Source: Blumeriella jaapii
Lineage: Eukaryota; Ascomycota; Leotiomycetes; Helotiales; Drepanopezizaceae
DNA: 64,000 nucleotides
NCBI GenBank assembly: GCA_009599575.1
Contig: VWND01000076.1
Coordinates: 248,001-312,000 of the forward strand
Direction: 5' to 3'
This document shows, one piece after another, positions 51,622 to 63,324 of this stretch. The stretch's first letter is position 1; every line of letters begins with the position of its first letter. Under the pieces are notes generated by a model, which had not been told where the DNA came from, ran no database searches, and saw nothing but the letters and a program-made list of their open reading frames with translations. Both the position numbers and the translations under genes were made by a program.

Positions 51622-53596
51622 ATGGCAGACACCTTGATCCATCCAGAAGAGCCTCACAATGCTGGGTGAGTGGTCTTGTTTCTTTGCTGATCGACGTCAC
51701 TGTGAGGCCAGGAAGGTAGAGGCCACAACACACCACACCTGTAGCACCACCGCAGCAGTGGTCGCAACGCCGGGAGTTTTGGCCCAGAGCTGCGCCAGGT
51801 CCAAAGAACTCTTCCGGGTCATATCGGGCTGTCAATCACGTCTGTTGCGTGGTGCACTTCGAACTAATCGCTTTCTGCCCCACCAGGTCCATTGAATTGA
51901 AGGAGAACACGATTGTGATTGTCCTGGGGGCCTCCGGCGATCTCGCGAAGAAGAAGACGGTAAGAGGCCGAGTCTCTCTGGCTTGTCGAGACTTCCGCTG
52001 ACCCTGTCAAAATAGTTCCCAGCCCTGTTTGGCCTCGTTCGTGCCCCTCCCTCACCTCTCAGCTCACAAACTCTGACACGCAGCACAGTACCGCAACCAA
52101 TTCCTCCCAAAGGATATCAAGATCGTCGGATATGCACGAACAAAGATGGATCACGAGGAATACCTCAAACGGGTCAGGTCCTACATCAAGACTCCCACAA
52201 AGGACATGGAACAGCAACTTCAGGAGTTCTGCAACATATGTTCTTATGTCTCTGGTCAATATGACAAGGACGACTCCTTCGAGGGGCTAAACAAACATCT
52301 CGAGAAACTGGAGGAGGGACAAAAGGAAACCAACCGAGTCTTCTACATGGCGTTGCCTCCTAGTGTCTTCACAACTGTGTCTCAGCACTTGAAGAAATGC
52401 TGTTACCCCAAGAACGGGATTGCGAGAATTATAGTAAGCACATTCCAAGATTCGCCTCGTTCGAAAACTAATGATCAATCACAGGTCGAGAAGCCTTTCG
52501 GAAAGGACCTTGCAAGTTCGAGAGAGTTGCAGAAGGCTCTGGAGCCCAATTGGAGTGAAGACGAGATCTTCCGCATCGACCATTACCTTGGCAAGGAGAT
52601 GGTCAAGAACATCTTAATATTGCGATTTGGTAATGAGTTCTTTGGCGCCACCTGGAACCGCAATCATATCGACAATGTACAGATTTCCTTCAAGGAGCCA
52701 TTCGGCACGGAGGGACGTGGCGGATACTTTGACGAGTTTGGCATCATTCGAGATGTCATGCAAAATCATTTGCTCCAAGTTCTCACCCTCTTGGCTATGG
52801 AGAGACCCATCTCGTTCTCCGCAGAAGATGTCCGAGACGAGAAGGTGCGTGTTCTGAGAGGTATCCCGGCAATTGAGCCAAAGAATGTCATCATTGGCCA
52901 ATACGGCAAATCTCTGGACGGAAACAAGCCATCTTACAAGGAGGATGATACTGTACCCAAAGACTCGAGATGTCCGACGTTCTGTGCTATGGTAGCTTTC
53001 ATCAAGAACGAGCGCTGGGACGGTGTGCCTTTTATCTTGAAGGCAGGAAAGGCTCTTAACGAGCAAAAGACGGAGATCAGAATCCAGTTCAAGGACGTTA
53101 CATCTGGTATCTTCAAGGATATCCCAAGAAACGAGTTGGTTATGCGCATTCAACCCAACGAGAGCGTCTACATTAAGATGAACTCCAAGCTCCCCGGTTT
53201 GAGCATGCAGACCGTTGTTACAGAGCTTGACCTGACCTACAGACGTCGATTCTCTGATCTCAAGATCCCCGAGGCCTACGAGAGTCTCATCCTTGATGCT
53301 CTCAAGGGTGACCACTCAAACTTTGTCCGTGACGATGAGCTTGATGCTAGTTGGAGAGTCTTCACCCCTCTTCTTCATTACCTCGAAGAAAACAAGGAAA
53401 TTATTCCCATGGAGTACCCATACGGTAAGCTCAAGATATGCCTTGATAATATCCGGCCTACATCGCTAACATGATTCGTCTAGGCTCCCGTGGCCCTGCT
53501 GTTCTCGACGATTTCACCTCCTCGTACGGTTACAAATTCTCCGACGCTGCGGGCTACCAATGGCCTACCACCGTAACCGCACCCAACAAGTTGTAG
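51622..53596 (+). CDS. ZWF1: Glucose-6-phosphate 1-dehydrogenase
   Basis: Six exons (51622-51665, 51887-51959, 52016-52036, 52089-52433, 52485-53424, 53484-53596) give 511 residues. It catalyses the NADP-dependent first step of the oxidative pentose phosphate pathway in the cytosol. The nucleotide-binding motif VLGASGDLAKKKTFPALFGL is built from exons 2 and 3, exon 3 being just 21 nt. The active-site signature is RIDHYLGKEMVKN; substrate-site VEKPFGKDL is at the exon 4/5 joint. The protein ends QWPTTVTAPNKL, a full-length C-terminus. Intron 4 (52434-52484) is 51 nt without a stop, so retention would insert 17 residues in frame; conservation shows it is normally removed. Confidence 0.95.
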
Positions 53597-54702
53597 GTAT
53601 GGAAGCTTCCGAGAGCTTGGAACTGTACCAGGATAGATACACGAATTTCAACAAGACACCTCTCCACACGGCCATTTCCTCTTTCTTGAACCCCGAACAT
53701 TCGTCTCCTGGAATCTGGTTTCCGAGATCATGCAACAACTTTGCACGCGCTTCGGTCACGGGTAACACGTGACATGACACGCCGGTCTCTGCTGCTCTTG
53801 CCTGGGCGCGGCTTGTCAATCGATATTGGGCGTCGCGATATTTCCAAAGGATGGCCAGGATGATATGGCATATAGCGCACATTTGAAAGTCTTGAATCGA
53901 AGGGCAAGTCTCAAGAGAAGCGGAGCACACTAATTGAAGATTTTTCTTCTGAGCGTTCTCTCGTGCTTGCAATTCAAAAACGTTAGCAATCCCTCTCGTT
54001 ATTCTCCTTACCCCATCGGTTCAATTGTGATTGTGATTTCCGCGTCTGTAAACCAACACCTTTCGTTTTGGTGTGGGCCTCAGCATTGTACTGTCCAGTA
54101 GGTTCAGTAGCCATGGATTACCTTCATTCGCATTCCTCCCTTGATGCACCGCGAAGCCTACACTCGACGTGGATTCAACAAAGCTAGAGACGAAGATGGG
54201 TACGTACTGTACCAAGGGACGGCCAGGCTCTCTCTGGCTTGCTAGGTGAAGCTACTGTACTGTACATCCCATACATAAATCCGGGACCCTCGAGCGAGGG
54301 TGGCTGGGTGGTGGCAGGGGGGTGGCCACCACGATTTCCTCCTTCTGAATCGCCGCTCTCTTTCGCACACAAAACCTACAGTACAGTACTGTACAGTACA
54401 TACTGTACATACATGCATGCTTGCATCTACAGTACAGTACCTACGCACATGCAAACCCCACAGAATTACAAGGGCGGGGTCAGGATAATAGTAGGCATGT
54501 AAGTGGGTAACAACACAGAGGGACGGCGGCGTGAGCAGCAGCAAATTTTTTTTTTAACGTTTACAAAAGATCCAGGTCCTGGGAACGCCAACGCCATCAT
54601 GCCAGACCCATATGCGACACATCTCTCCATCGCTCTGTCTCTCACAGCCCCTCCTTTGCCCCCTTCCTCCCCTTCTCCCTCTCGCCCTCGTTCTCTCCCG
54701 CT
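53597..54702. other. Convergent 3' region with palindromes
   Basis: About 1.1 kb between ZWF1 and ERV46. Has GTACGTACTGTACC at 54201, TACTGTACTGTACATC at 54252, the cluster at 54377-54440 and a T10 run near 54546. No gene. Confidence 0.55.
54377..54440. repeat. TACAG/TACTG palindrome cluster
   Basis: CTACAGTACAGTACTGTACAGTACATACTGTACATAC, then ATGCATGC and CTACAGTACAGTACCTAC; several self-complementary stretches in 64 bases. Confidence 0.85.
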
Positions 54703-56180
54703 CTAAATGCTCTTGGATTGCATCTTCCTCAGCCTCGTCGTTCCTTCGTACACGCCACGGTCGACGGCTGCCGCCACGGTCAGGGTGCCTCCGACGATGG
54801 CGCAGAGGCCGGTCAGGAAACCTGCGAGGCTCTTGGTGCGCTCTTCGCGGTTGATGACCTTCATGGGTGAGATGTCCTGTTTGCTCGTGAGTTGGGGGCC
54901 CTATCTGTGGATGGGGATGGGTGAACCTACGTATGAGAAGAAAACACCGGGAATGCCGCCACGCGAGTGGAGCTTCTCCTTGTGACCCTCGGCGGAATCG
55001 TCACCACCCTTCAAACTTCGGTGGTGGCTCGTGACGGAATACTGGTGTGTCTCGACGCTGCCATCCAACTCGTGGCCGAGCTTTCCCATGTCAGCATGAT
55101 CAGCGCGATTGTTCATGCTAAAGGCGCGGTCCCATCCGAGGGGAAGGTATGAGGTGGGCACCACCTTCACGAAGTACATGAAGTTGTAAGCGGACTCAGG
55201 AGCGAACTGCTGTGTATTTTCCAAGGGGTTGATGTGATGATTGGTCCACGGCATCCTGTTGCGTCCCAACTTCTTCATAACTCTATCCGGCAGTTCCGGT
55301 CCGAAGCGGAGACTGTGGATGATGTGAGTGAAGGCATGCCCTTCGGGAATCGGGGTGTCGAAGTAGTTGTTCAGGTCGTGAACGTGCATGTTTCCGTTGC
55401 TGAAACTTCTTCCCGGGGCAATGTGGAAGTTTCCGATGACCTTGTTGACACGGATTCCACCTTCGATGCGGCATCCTTCCTTTCTCTGGGCATCCAATCG
55501 CTCTCCGTAGTGTTCGCGCGTGCACTGTTCTACGTTCCCCTCGTCCAAAGGCCCACGATACACTGGCGTACGCCTCTCGGACTTCCTCGCAGGTGTTACA
55601 GCAGCCGGGTTTCCTTGCGTTTGGGGGCGGCGTTGCGCCGTAGCAATCGCCACAGTAGTCGGGATCCAAATGAATAGCTGCGTCCTCGTCGTCGTGTCTG
55701 AGGGGGCGAGGGTTAGCAGAGCAAGTACGGTTCCAGGTCTGATGCCACTCACAGTTTCAGCAGCTCAGCGCCGATTTCCTTGCCGCCTTCGGATGCTGGC
55801 TCGAGTCTGATCTTGTGGACACCGTGCATAATGCCCGTCTGCTGCTCCCCCGAAACATCCATCACATCCAGCGTCAGGAGCTCGCAAGGCACCCGGGGGG
55901 AAGGTAATGTTCAGATGGATTTCCATCTTCTCACCTGCCACGAGTCAAAGAGAGGCCCATGTGTTGCAATTGCGCATCTCGACGTACCTCTTCCCTTGTC
56001 GACGACCAGTTCCGGGTGGACCACGATCCGTCTGTAATCCGACCATTCTCCCAAGGCCAGGTACAATACCACCAGCAGCGACACGATCGTCACAATTCCT
56101 CCCGAGGTGGTGCGGACCCGGGCCTCATCGACGGTCTTGGTGAAGGCATCTAGCCTCGTGAATCTCGATTTCACCGGCAT
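54703..56180 (-). CDS. ERV46: COPII vesicle protein Erv46 (two frame breaks)
   Basis: Exons 56180-55988, 55934-55753, 55697-54931 and 54876-54703 give about 437 residues after repairing two shifts. It opens MPVKSRFTRLDAFTKTVDEA with a membrane segment (TIVSLLVVLYLALGEW), then a luminal Cys-rich domain (DYCGDCYGA, GCCNTCEEV, EQCTREHYGERLDAQR), and a C-terminal membrane segment (LAGFLTGLCAIVGGTLTVAA) before a basic tail. With Erv41 it cycles ER-Golgi in COPII and COPI vesicles and retrieves ER residents. Breaks: at the C6 (plus-strand G6) run 55892-55900, between NITFP and RVPCELLTLDV, and at about 55536-55549, between VSWAF and EGNVEQCTREH. Each has one base too many (or two too few); exon phases agree. 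Confidence 0.9.
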
Positions 56181-56558
56181 GGTGGTGGTGGTGGTAGTGG
56201 TGGTGGTGTAGGCTGTGGTGAGCTCTCGCAACGGAGGGGATCTCGAGTCGCAGTGTACAGTATGTACAGTACGGTAATGTCGGTAGCCTCGCGGCAGGTG
56301 CTAGGTTCGCGTGTCTACCGATGCATCAATTAAGAGAGAGAAATCAAGGAGAATGGCAGCAGTCGTTCAATGAGCTGGAAGACATGAAGGAAAGGAAGAA
56401 AAAGCGGATGCAAAGTCAGCACGGAGACGCAGATGCGCCGGGCTGAAGTTTGATGAGCTTGGGAGCTTTGAAGGCCGCGGTGTCCACAGTGTGAAGCCAG
56501 ATTTCACGAAAAAGGTTTCCCACGCCTGGGTCCTGCAGGTACCAGGTCTGAACTGTAT

Positions 56559-56592
56559 GTACAGTACAGTACAGTACTGTACTGTACTGTAC
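56559..56592. repeat. 34-base perfect palindrome of GTACA units
   Basis: (GTACA)-type units switch orientation at the centre, so the 34-base segment equals its own reverse complement. It could extrude as a cruciform. Confidence 0.9.
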
Positions 56593-56906
56593 CTACAGTA
56601 CTGTACACGGCGGCTTGCTTTCGCTATGGAATCTTCTCGGACGCATGGGCTTCACGGGCAGAGGGGAGAAGAGAGGAGAGAGAAGGGAAGAGAGAAGTGC
56701 AAGCCAGTGATGTGAGCGCAGAGTCAAAACAAGACACAACAACCTGTAGCATGACTCTACGGTATGTACGGTCTGTATAGTATGTACTGAACGCCGGACC
56801 CGTGCAAGCTGCTGCCTTGTTGTGATCAACCGATGGAGTCGAAGACCAAAGCAACACGATGAGCTTATTCACTGACTTGGTTTACCTGGGGGTGAGACTT
56901 GAGACG

Positions 56907-57000
56907 TGATGGCTGTATCATGGCTGTGTATATCATGGCTGTGAATATTATGGCTGTATAATATCATGGCTGTATGCCTATAAATATCATGGCTGTATTT
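56907..57000. repeat. Imperfect tandem repeat, core ATATCATGGCTGTA
   Basis: Six copies of ATGGCTGT with AT-rich spacers of 6-14 bases, about 94 nt in all. Confidence 0.9.
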
Positions 57001-57155
57001 ACGGGGTGAATGTACAGTACATACAGTACTGCAGGTGAATCTGCCCCACTGTTCTTGGTCACGTGATTTAGATCTACACTAGCCTATGACGCTCCAGCCC
57101 GAACTTCCTCGCACTTGCATCCTTCAGCCTCGTTCTTTCATCTCTTTTACATCAC

Positions 57156-57198
57156 GCACACACACTTACAACACAACACACACACACACACACACACA
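57156..57198. repeat. (CA)n-rich tract
   Basis: CACACACACTTACAACACAACA followed by uninterrupted CA repeats; lies in the MEX67 leader/promoter. Confidence 0.9.
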
Positions 57199-57512
57199 GT
57201 CTTTCATTGCTGTCTCACGACACCATCACCACTTCTTCTTCTTCTTCGGCTTCCTTCTCTTCGTTGTTGTCATCGTTGCCTGCGCCCGTGAGGACTCTCT
57301 CCGCCTCCACCTTCCTTCCCTCTCTCTACAATCCTGCAACCGAACCTGCGACACTTCACCTTTGTTGTTGCTCCCCCTCCCCCCCCCACCATCACCACCT
57401 CAACCCGGAACAACTCATCACCCACCGCCTACCGCCTACCGCCTACACCACCACCGACCGCCGGGACACGCATTCAAACACAACCGCCGCCGGAGCACCT
57501 CATCCCGACAAG

Positions 57513-59795
57513 ATGCTCTCGGCACCCCCTCCCCCTCCGCGCGGACCCCGAGGCTCTGCCCTGCATGCCCGTGGTCAAGGTCGAGGTCGAGGTGGTATTC
57601 AGAAGCGCAGAGCCGATGGACCGGCGCGAGTCGATAGAGACGGCGACCTGAATATGGACGCGGCCACGACGGCTAACCAGCCTAGATCGGGCAGAGGTAG
57701 AATGGAGCCGGCTCGTTCGACACGCACCCCAACCGGACCTTCAGGCCGAACATCTGGTAGCAGAGCGACGCAGTCGACCAGAACTTTGGGAGGTAGGCCA
57801 GCACATTCCGGCAGACAAGGTCATACTCTGAGAGGAGGTCGCGTCACGGAGAGGGCCGTCGCACGAGGACTGGACGCTCAGCAGGGAAATGTCCTCGAGT
57901 CGCGTATCTCTCCCACGTACACACAACTACAAATCGGCGGGTTGAGTGAGAGCAAGGCTGCCAACAACGCTGACGGAGGATTGGAATCTCTACTCGAATT
58001 CCTGGAGCGGAAAGCCAATGCTTTTCGGCCCGAATCGCTCGTCGACCCGGTTAAGATCAAGAAGGTATGTCTTTTTGCTTTGTTCGCGAGGTCACTGAGG
58101 TTCAGACAATGTCGCTGGTCCGAAACTCGTTATTGCCCTCCCTACCAACATCGAGCCGAGGAATGAATGAGAGACACCCCCGTTCACACCGAGCCTTATC
58201 CCCGCGATCGTCAAGCCTTGCTAACGTCGAATACAGTCGTCGAAGGCCGGCGGTTCCGTCTTCATCACCGCCAGCCCTCGTGATATCGAGACAATCCAGA
58301 AGCTAGACAAATACACCTTCGCCGGAGCTATGTTGTCAATCAGAGCAGTCGATCGTACCGAAACGAAGACGGAGGAGCCCAAGACCTCGGAGATTCGGGC
58401 GCAGTTCGTATCGATTCTGGCCACAAGATACGATGTCGCTGCAAAGGGCTTGGACCTTAGCGCTCTTGCTACAGATCCTCTCCTCCAGCAAATGGGCGCC
58501 TTTAGTGCCAAAGATCCTCACAAAATCTTTCCAGCCATGATGGTTGTCGCCGCTGATATGTTCAAGACGCGGGAGGAGAAGCGGGAGGCTATCGTCAGCG
58601 TCACACTCGCAGACAACGGACTCACGGACACTAAGGCGGTCGTCTACCTGGCCTCCAACTTCCCTGACATCAAGAACCTTGACCTGTCTCGCAACAATCT
58701 TGCCAACATGAAGTCACTAGACGCGTTCCGCAAATTCGACAGCTTGGAGAACATTATCCTGAGTGGCAACCCCATCGAACCACAACTACCAAGTCTCACC
58801 AGCGACTTCCTGCGCCGTTATCTTAGGCTTCGCACTCTCAACGGCGTTGTAGTCAGAACCCCCGAGGAGGTCGCTACGGCTATCGCCGAGGCTTCTGTGC
58901 TTCCATTCCCAGTCCAGGGTCCTTCCTTCGATGACAGCGGAGATGTGGGCAAGAATTTCGTCACTCAGTTCCTCGGTCTGTATGATACGGATCGTTCCGC
59001 CCTACTCACTCAATACTACGACTCACAATCCTTGTTCTCCCTTAACATCAACATGAACTCTTTCCGAGGCGAAAAGCCGAGCGCGCCCGTCCAACCATGG
59101 GCTGCATACATCAAGCACAATCGCAACCTAGAAAAGGTTACTCACCTGACTGCCAGAATGAGCCGTCAGTACACCGGCATTGAAGCCATTCGACCAGTCT
59201 GGGCTAGCCTACCTGCAACCAAACACCCAAACTTGCTCACCCACATGGACAAGTACACCATTGAGTGCGAGCCTATCTCATGCCTTCCAGACCCTACCGG
59301 CCAATCGCCTGGAGGAGTCGATGGCTTAATGATCATCATACACGGCGAATTTGAGGACAATACCGCGAAGAACGCCGAGCAGTCCCTTCGTAGTTTTTCC
59401 CGAACCTTCATCTTGGGTCCTGGAGCTCCCGGCGGCCCACAAATCAAAGTCATTAGCGACATGCTCGCCCTTCGAGGCTGGGCCCCTCTCTCAATGCCTC
59501 TTCCCCCCGCCGCTGCCGTGTCCGCACCTCCACCGGCAATGCCAGTCGTCGCCCCTGAGCAACTAAGTTTGGAGCAAAAGACCTACATGGCCACGCAATT
59601 GACGGAGCAGACTGGCATGACAATGGAATATTCCGGCATGTGCTTAGAGAACGCTGCATGGAACCTCGAGACCGCTTACAACATGTTCATGGCAAACAAG
59701 GTAAGCGCCCCTGCATTGCCCCAACAGTCCTCACAACTAACGGTTCGCAGGCAAAGCTACCACAAGAAGCGTGGATTGGAGGCATCGCTCGTTAG
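57513..59795 (+). CDS. MEX67: mRNA export receptor Mex67/NXF1
   Basis: Exons 57513-58064, 58237-59700 and 59751-59795 give 686 residues. Start M at 57513 avoids a low-complexity upstream frame. The N-terminus is Arg/Gly-rich (RNA-binding-like). Then come an RRM-like region (SVFITASPRDIETIQKLDKY), leucine-rich repeats (VTLADNGLTDTKAVVYLASN, LDLSRNNLANMKSLD, IILSGNP), an NTF2-like domain (FVTQFLGLYDTDRSALLTQY to RTFILGPG) that binds Mtr2/p15, and a C-terminal UBA-like TAP-C domain (MATQLTEQTGMTMEYSGMCL, ENAAWNLETAYNMFMANK) that binds FG nucleoporins. It carries mRNPs through nuclear pores. The last exon is 14 codons. No frame break. Confidence 0.95.
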
Positions 59796-60356
59796 TCTTG
59801 CAAGAATGACATGATATGATGGAGGAATTGGTTTCGTTTTCGGAGGGAGGATTTATCAGTTTGGGTGGAGATGGATTTTCCCATATCAATGAACTCGCTG
59901 CTACGGCACGGTCATTTTGCTTTTCCGTGGGAATGGTTGGACAACTTTGGACATCATGCATGCCTGCTTTTGATGCAATGGGATGGAGTTGTGCAATGTG
60001 CATGATAATGGGGTTGGTGGTGCAAAGCGTGGAGTTGAGGTTGCTTTTTAATGAGTCATACATACATGCTGGACGAAGAGTAGCAGGGAGCACTCGCGGC
60101 CGTTCCGGTATGGAAATAGAGAGTATCAGGCGAGACCCAATGATGAATACAAGTCTATCGTGCAGTTTTTTTGTTTTAGACTCTGCCATTACGAATCGTG
60201 ATTTTCTCTTCGTTTATATAATGTTGACTTATGTTGACGGACTAGCTAGTGCAAATGATATCTGCCACTCTCGAACTGTACCACCCAAGCTACGGTACTT
60301 GGACAGCTGGCCGAATACCTTGTCGCAAGCTTTCATCAAAAAAAAATGGGCAGAAG

Positions 60357-60399
<43 letters not shown>

Positions 60400-60686
60400 A
60401 GGTGCTCAAAGAGTAAGAATTGATCCAAGACCCCTTCTTTCCAACTCCGCAGCCAGATCCGGCCCAAATTCGAATCCAAATTCCCAATCCCAAATCCCAA
60501 ATCGCGCAGACACTATTAAAGAATAAACACTAAGCTCAAGAGGTATCATGTGTATGTTCTATCGGAAGATCCCAATCCGCTCCTCTGCCTTTCCCACCCT
60601 TCTCCTCCGTCCAGCTGCAGTGAAAACAGATACACACGCACACTGGCTTTCTCTCTCCGGCCAGCTACCTACCTACACCAGCCGGG
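59796..60686. other. Convergent 3' region MEX67/sulfate permease
   Basis: A 236-codon open frame on the plus strand starts 21 nt after the MEX67 stop but runs through a (GA)n repeat (Glu-Arg string) and has no domain; I treat it as 3' UTR/intergenic. Confidence 0.55.
60359..60397. repeat. (GA)n microsatellite
   Basis: About 19 uninterrupted GA dinucleotides. Confidence 0.95.
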
Positions 60687-63324
60687 CTACGGCACCTCTC
60701 CAATGCCACGCCCACCCTGCGCCTCAAAAGCCGTCTTGGCCTCCACGTTCGCGATGGCGCTCTGCAGCGCGCTCGTGAGATCGATGTGGAACAGCGGCCT
60801 GTTCAGCCCGCTCACCACCGCCGCCCGCGCGCTCGTCTTGATGGCGTGGTGTTTCAGGTCGCTCCCCGACAGTCCGCTGTCCGAGTCGGCGCTCCCGATG
60901 CCGTCGGGCCTGCTCGCTTCCCGCGCGCGCGTCTCCTGCAGGTCTTTCTCGTGGCGCGTCGCCTCCGCCGCCTGCGCGGCGCTGTCGCTGCCGCCCAGCT
61001 CCGCGACGCTGAAGATCGGCTTCCAGCGGTGCGTGGCGCTGGAGTCGGGCGTGGGGAAGCCGAAGCCGGCGGAGACGAGGGCGCGCTTGGTCCAGCGGTT
61101 GTTGATGGAGGCGAAGTGCCAGTCGACTGTCGAGGGGGATGCGTACTTGTCGAGCTGGTTGCGCACGTCAATGAGTTGCTGCACGGATGTGATGTCCACG
61201 TTGTTGACGGAGGAGAGGTCGAGGATGATGGCGCGGAGGGGCGGGCGGTCGGTGTGCGTCTCGGGGGCTTTGCCACGGCGAGGACCTGGGTCGTTCCTGA
61301 TTCTCGATTAGTGGTCTGGTTCAGTCTCTTGCGGGAGGAGGAGAGTTTACCAAGGACGGTCACCCGGGCGGGGTAGTGCTCGAGGTTGGTTCTGCGGGTC
61401 GTGGCGAAGATGTGGTTGGTGAGTTGATCGAGATAGTGGTTTGCGTTGGGGTAGTTAAAGCCCTCGGAGAAGCGGTAGATCAGAATTCCTGGATAGGGGG
61501 TCTGTACCTCAACACCCGGGTTGGAGCCATCGCCATGGTCGAGCGGGAGGAAGATGTTGCGGGAGGAGGCATCTTCGTGGGTTCCCCCAGACCGAGTAAA
61601 AGTGCCGTTGTCTTGAGTGAGGAAGGGTCTGTCCTCGTTACCAATGACGGACTCGCCCATCACGGAGTGCACCTTGACCTTGCCGAGGAAGCGTCCTTTG
61701 GCTTTCAGGATACGGAAGAGCAAGAGAGCAAGAGAAACGCAGATGGTGGTGTAGATACCGTTCTCAATGGAAGAGAAGATGGTGACCAAGACGCCGGCGA
61801 AGAAGATTGGGACTTCGAGCGGTGAAACTCGCCAGAACTGGTACACGGTGTTGGGGGGAGTGATGAGGTCTCCGACAGCGTGGATGATGACTGCTGAGAG
61901 ACTGGCGCTTGGGATGTAAAAGAAGACCGCGGGGAGAGCATAGATGGCCAAGAGCACAATGACGGCGGTGATGACACCTGCGAATGGAGTACGAACACCA
62001 GCCTTGGACTTGATGGCCGTTCGAGAGAAAGATCCGGTTGCTGGGTACGCTCCGAGGAAAGGCCCGAGAAGGTTGGTGACACCGATGGCAACCATTTCCT
62101 GAGATGGATTGATGATGTAATTGTTGATACGGCCAAAAGACTTTGAAATGGCAATGTGCTCGATCAGGAGGACGATAACGGCCGAGGGAAGATCGCTGGC
62201 GAAGAGCTTGATGATTCTGATATTGACAGTTGGAACCTCGGCAGCAGTGAACCCTCTGGGAACCTTTCCCAGAATCTTGAATGAAGGTTTCTTGCGGTGA
62301 GTTCTGTTGACGAGCCAACTTATCATGGTGTAGAGGAGGATCACGAAAGCGGTTCTAAGGGTTGCCGTGAAGAAAAACGCCTTTTGTCTATGCGGCCACT
62401 TCTTTGCCGCCATGCTGCAAGCTGAGCGGATAAGATAGAGGAGGAAAAGCGCGGTGAGTCCCATGGCGGCATCTAGAGTGGTATCCGGCAAATGCTTGAA
62501 CGTGTTGATGATGACCTTGTAGGTTTCAGCTCTCGTGTCGAACTTTTTGGAATAGCCCATCATCGTTGGCACTTGGCCGACGGCAATGTTGATCGCAGAA
62601 CCAGTCATGAAGGCCGAAATGGAGACGAGAGGGATGAGGTCAACGATCCAGCCACATCTGATGAGTCCGATGAAGACGATGATTGATCCGCAAATAACAG
62701 CCAATGCGGAAGCAATGACGTGCCCTTCAATGTCGGGGTCGGTTTTTTGTGCATGTTTGACGATTTTGCCCACGAGGGTCGACATGACAGCGACAGGCTG
62801 TAAGACAGTTTAGCGCAGGCTCCAGATGTAACCAATTTGCAACTTACGCCAATAGTGATATCCTTTGATGTGGCGAAGAACCAGTAGACCAACACACCCA
62901 TGAACGAGGAGTAGAGTCCGAACTGTGGTGGAAGGTTGGCCAGAACAGCGTAAGCCATACCTTGAGGAACAACAACGGCCCCAATGGTGATTCCTGGAGG
63001 AAAGTGAGAACCCAGAATGCAGGAGGAGGCGTCCCCGAATTACTTACCCGCGACCATGTCACCGGCGAGCCATTGAGCGTTGTAACGATCGATCCAATGA
63101 AGGAAGGGAAACAGAGACCACGCATATTGCTTGAAGGCCTGCCCGTTGGGCATTACGCCGCGGAGCCATTCTGCGCTGGTGGGTTCTTCCTCGACGTAGG
63201 TGTCGGCGGTCTGAGTAGAAAAGACGGATTCGCCACGGCGGATCTCTTCGTCTAATTCGTTTCGATAGTTGAGCTTGATCCCGAGGCCCTTGGCCAGGAC
63301 ATGCCCGACTTTGGTGGCCGCCAT
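60687..63324 (-). CDS. Sulfate permease (SulP/SLC26 family)
   Basis: Four exons (63324-63048, 62993-62848, 62797-61351, 61285-60687) give 822 residues. The 90-residue cytosolic N-terminus is followed by the SulP transporter core: [78 protein letters not shown]. The C-terminal STAS domain shows [20 protein letters not shown]. It is a plasma-membrane sulfate/proton symporter by homology (yeast Sul1/Sul2, Neurospora Cys-14, Aspergillus SB). The third intron ends at CCCAG|GTCC; a nearer CAG would be out of phase. Such genes are usually sulfur-repressed through a bZIP (MetR/Cys-3), but I did not recognise its site upstream. The C-terminal 100 residues are GC-rich in the DNA. Confidence 0.93.

Larger units (their letters stand above)
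56181..57512. promoter_or_regulatory. Divergent promoter region ERV46/MEX67 with many repeats
   Basis: 1.3 kb holding (GGT)n immediately upstream of the ERV46 start (56181-56209), TGTACAGTATGTACAGTACGG at 56255, the 34-base palindrome at 56559-56592, an ATGGCTGT repeat block (56907-57000), TGTACAGTACATACAGTACTG at 57010 and a CA-rich tract (57156-57198). The CT-rich leader before MEX67 follows. Confidence 0.6.

Noticed and set aside
57207..57512. N-terminal extension of the MEX67 frame
   Set aside because: Begins at a CTG-type codon and is His/Pro/Ser/Thr low-complexity from CA- and CT-rich leader DNA; the ATG at 57513 opens the conserved Arg/Gly-rich start.
59816..60526. 236-codon plus-strand frame just after MEX67
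   Set aside because: It runs through a (GA)n repeat, has no domain and overlaps the expected 3' UTR; codon content is not protein-like.
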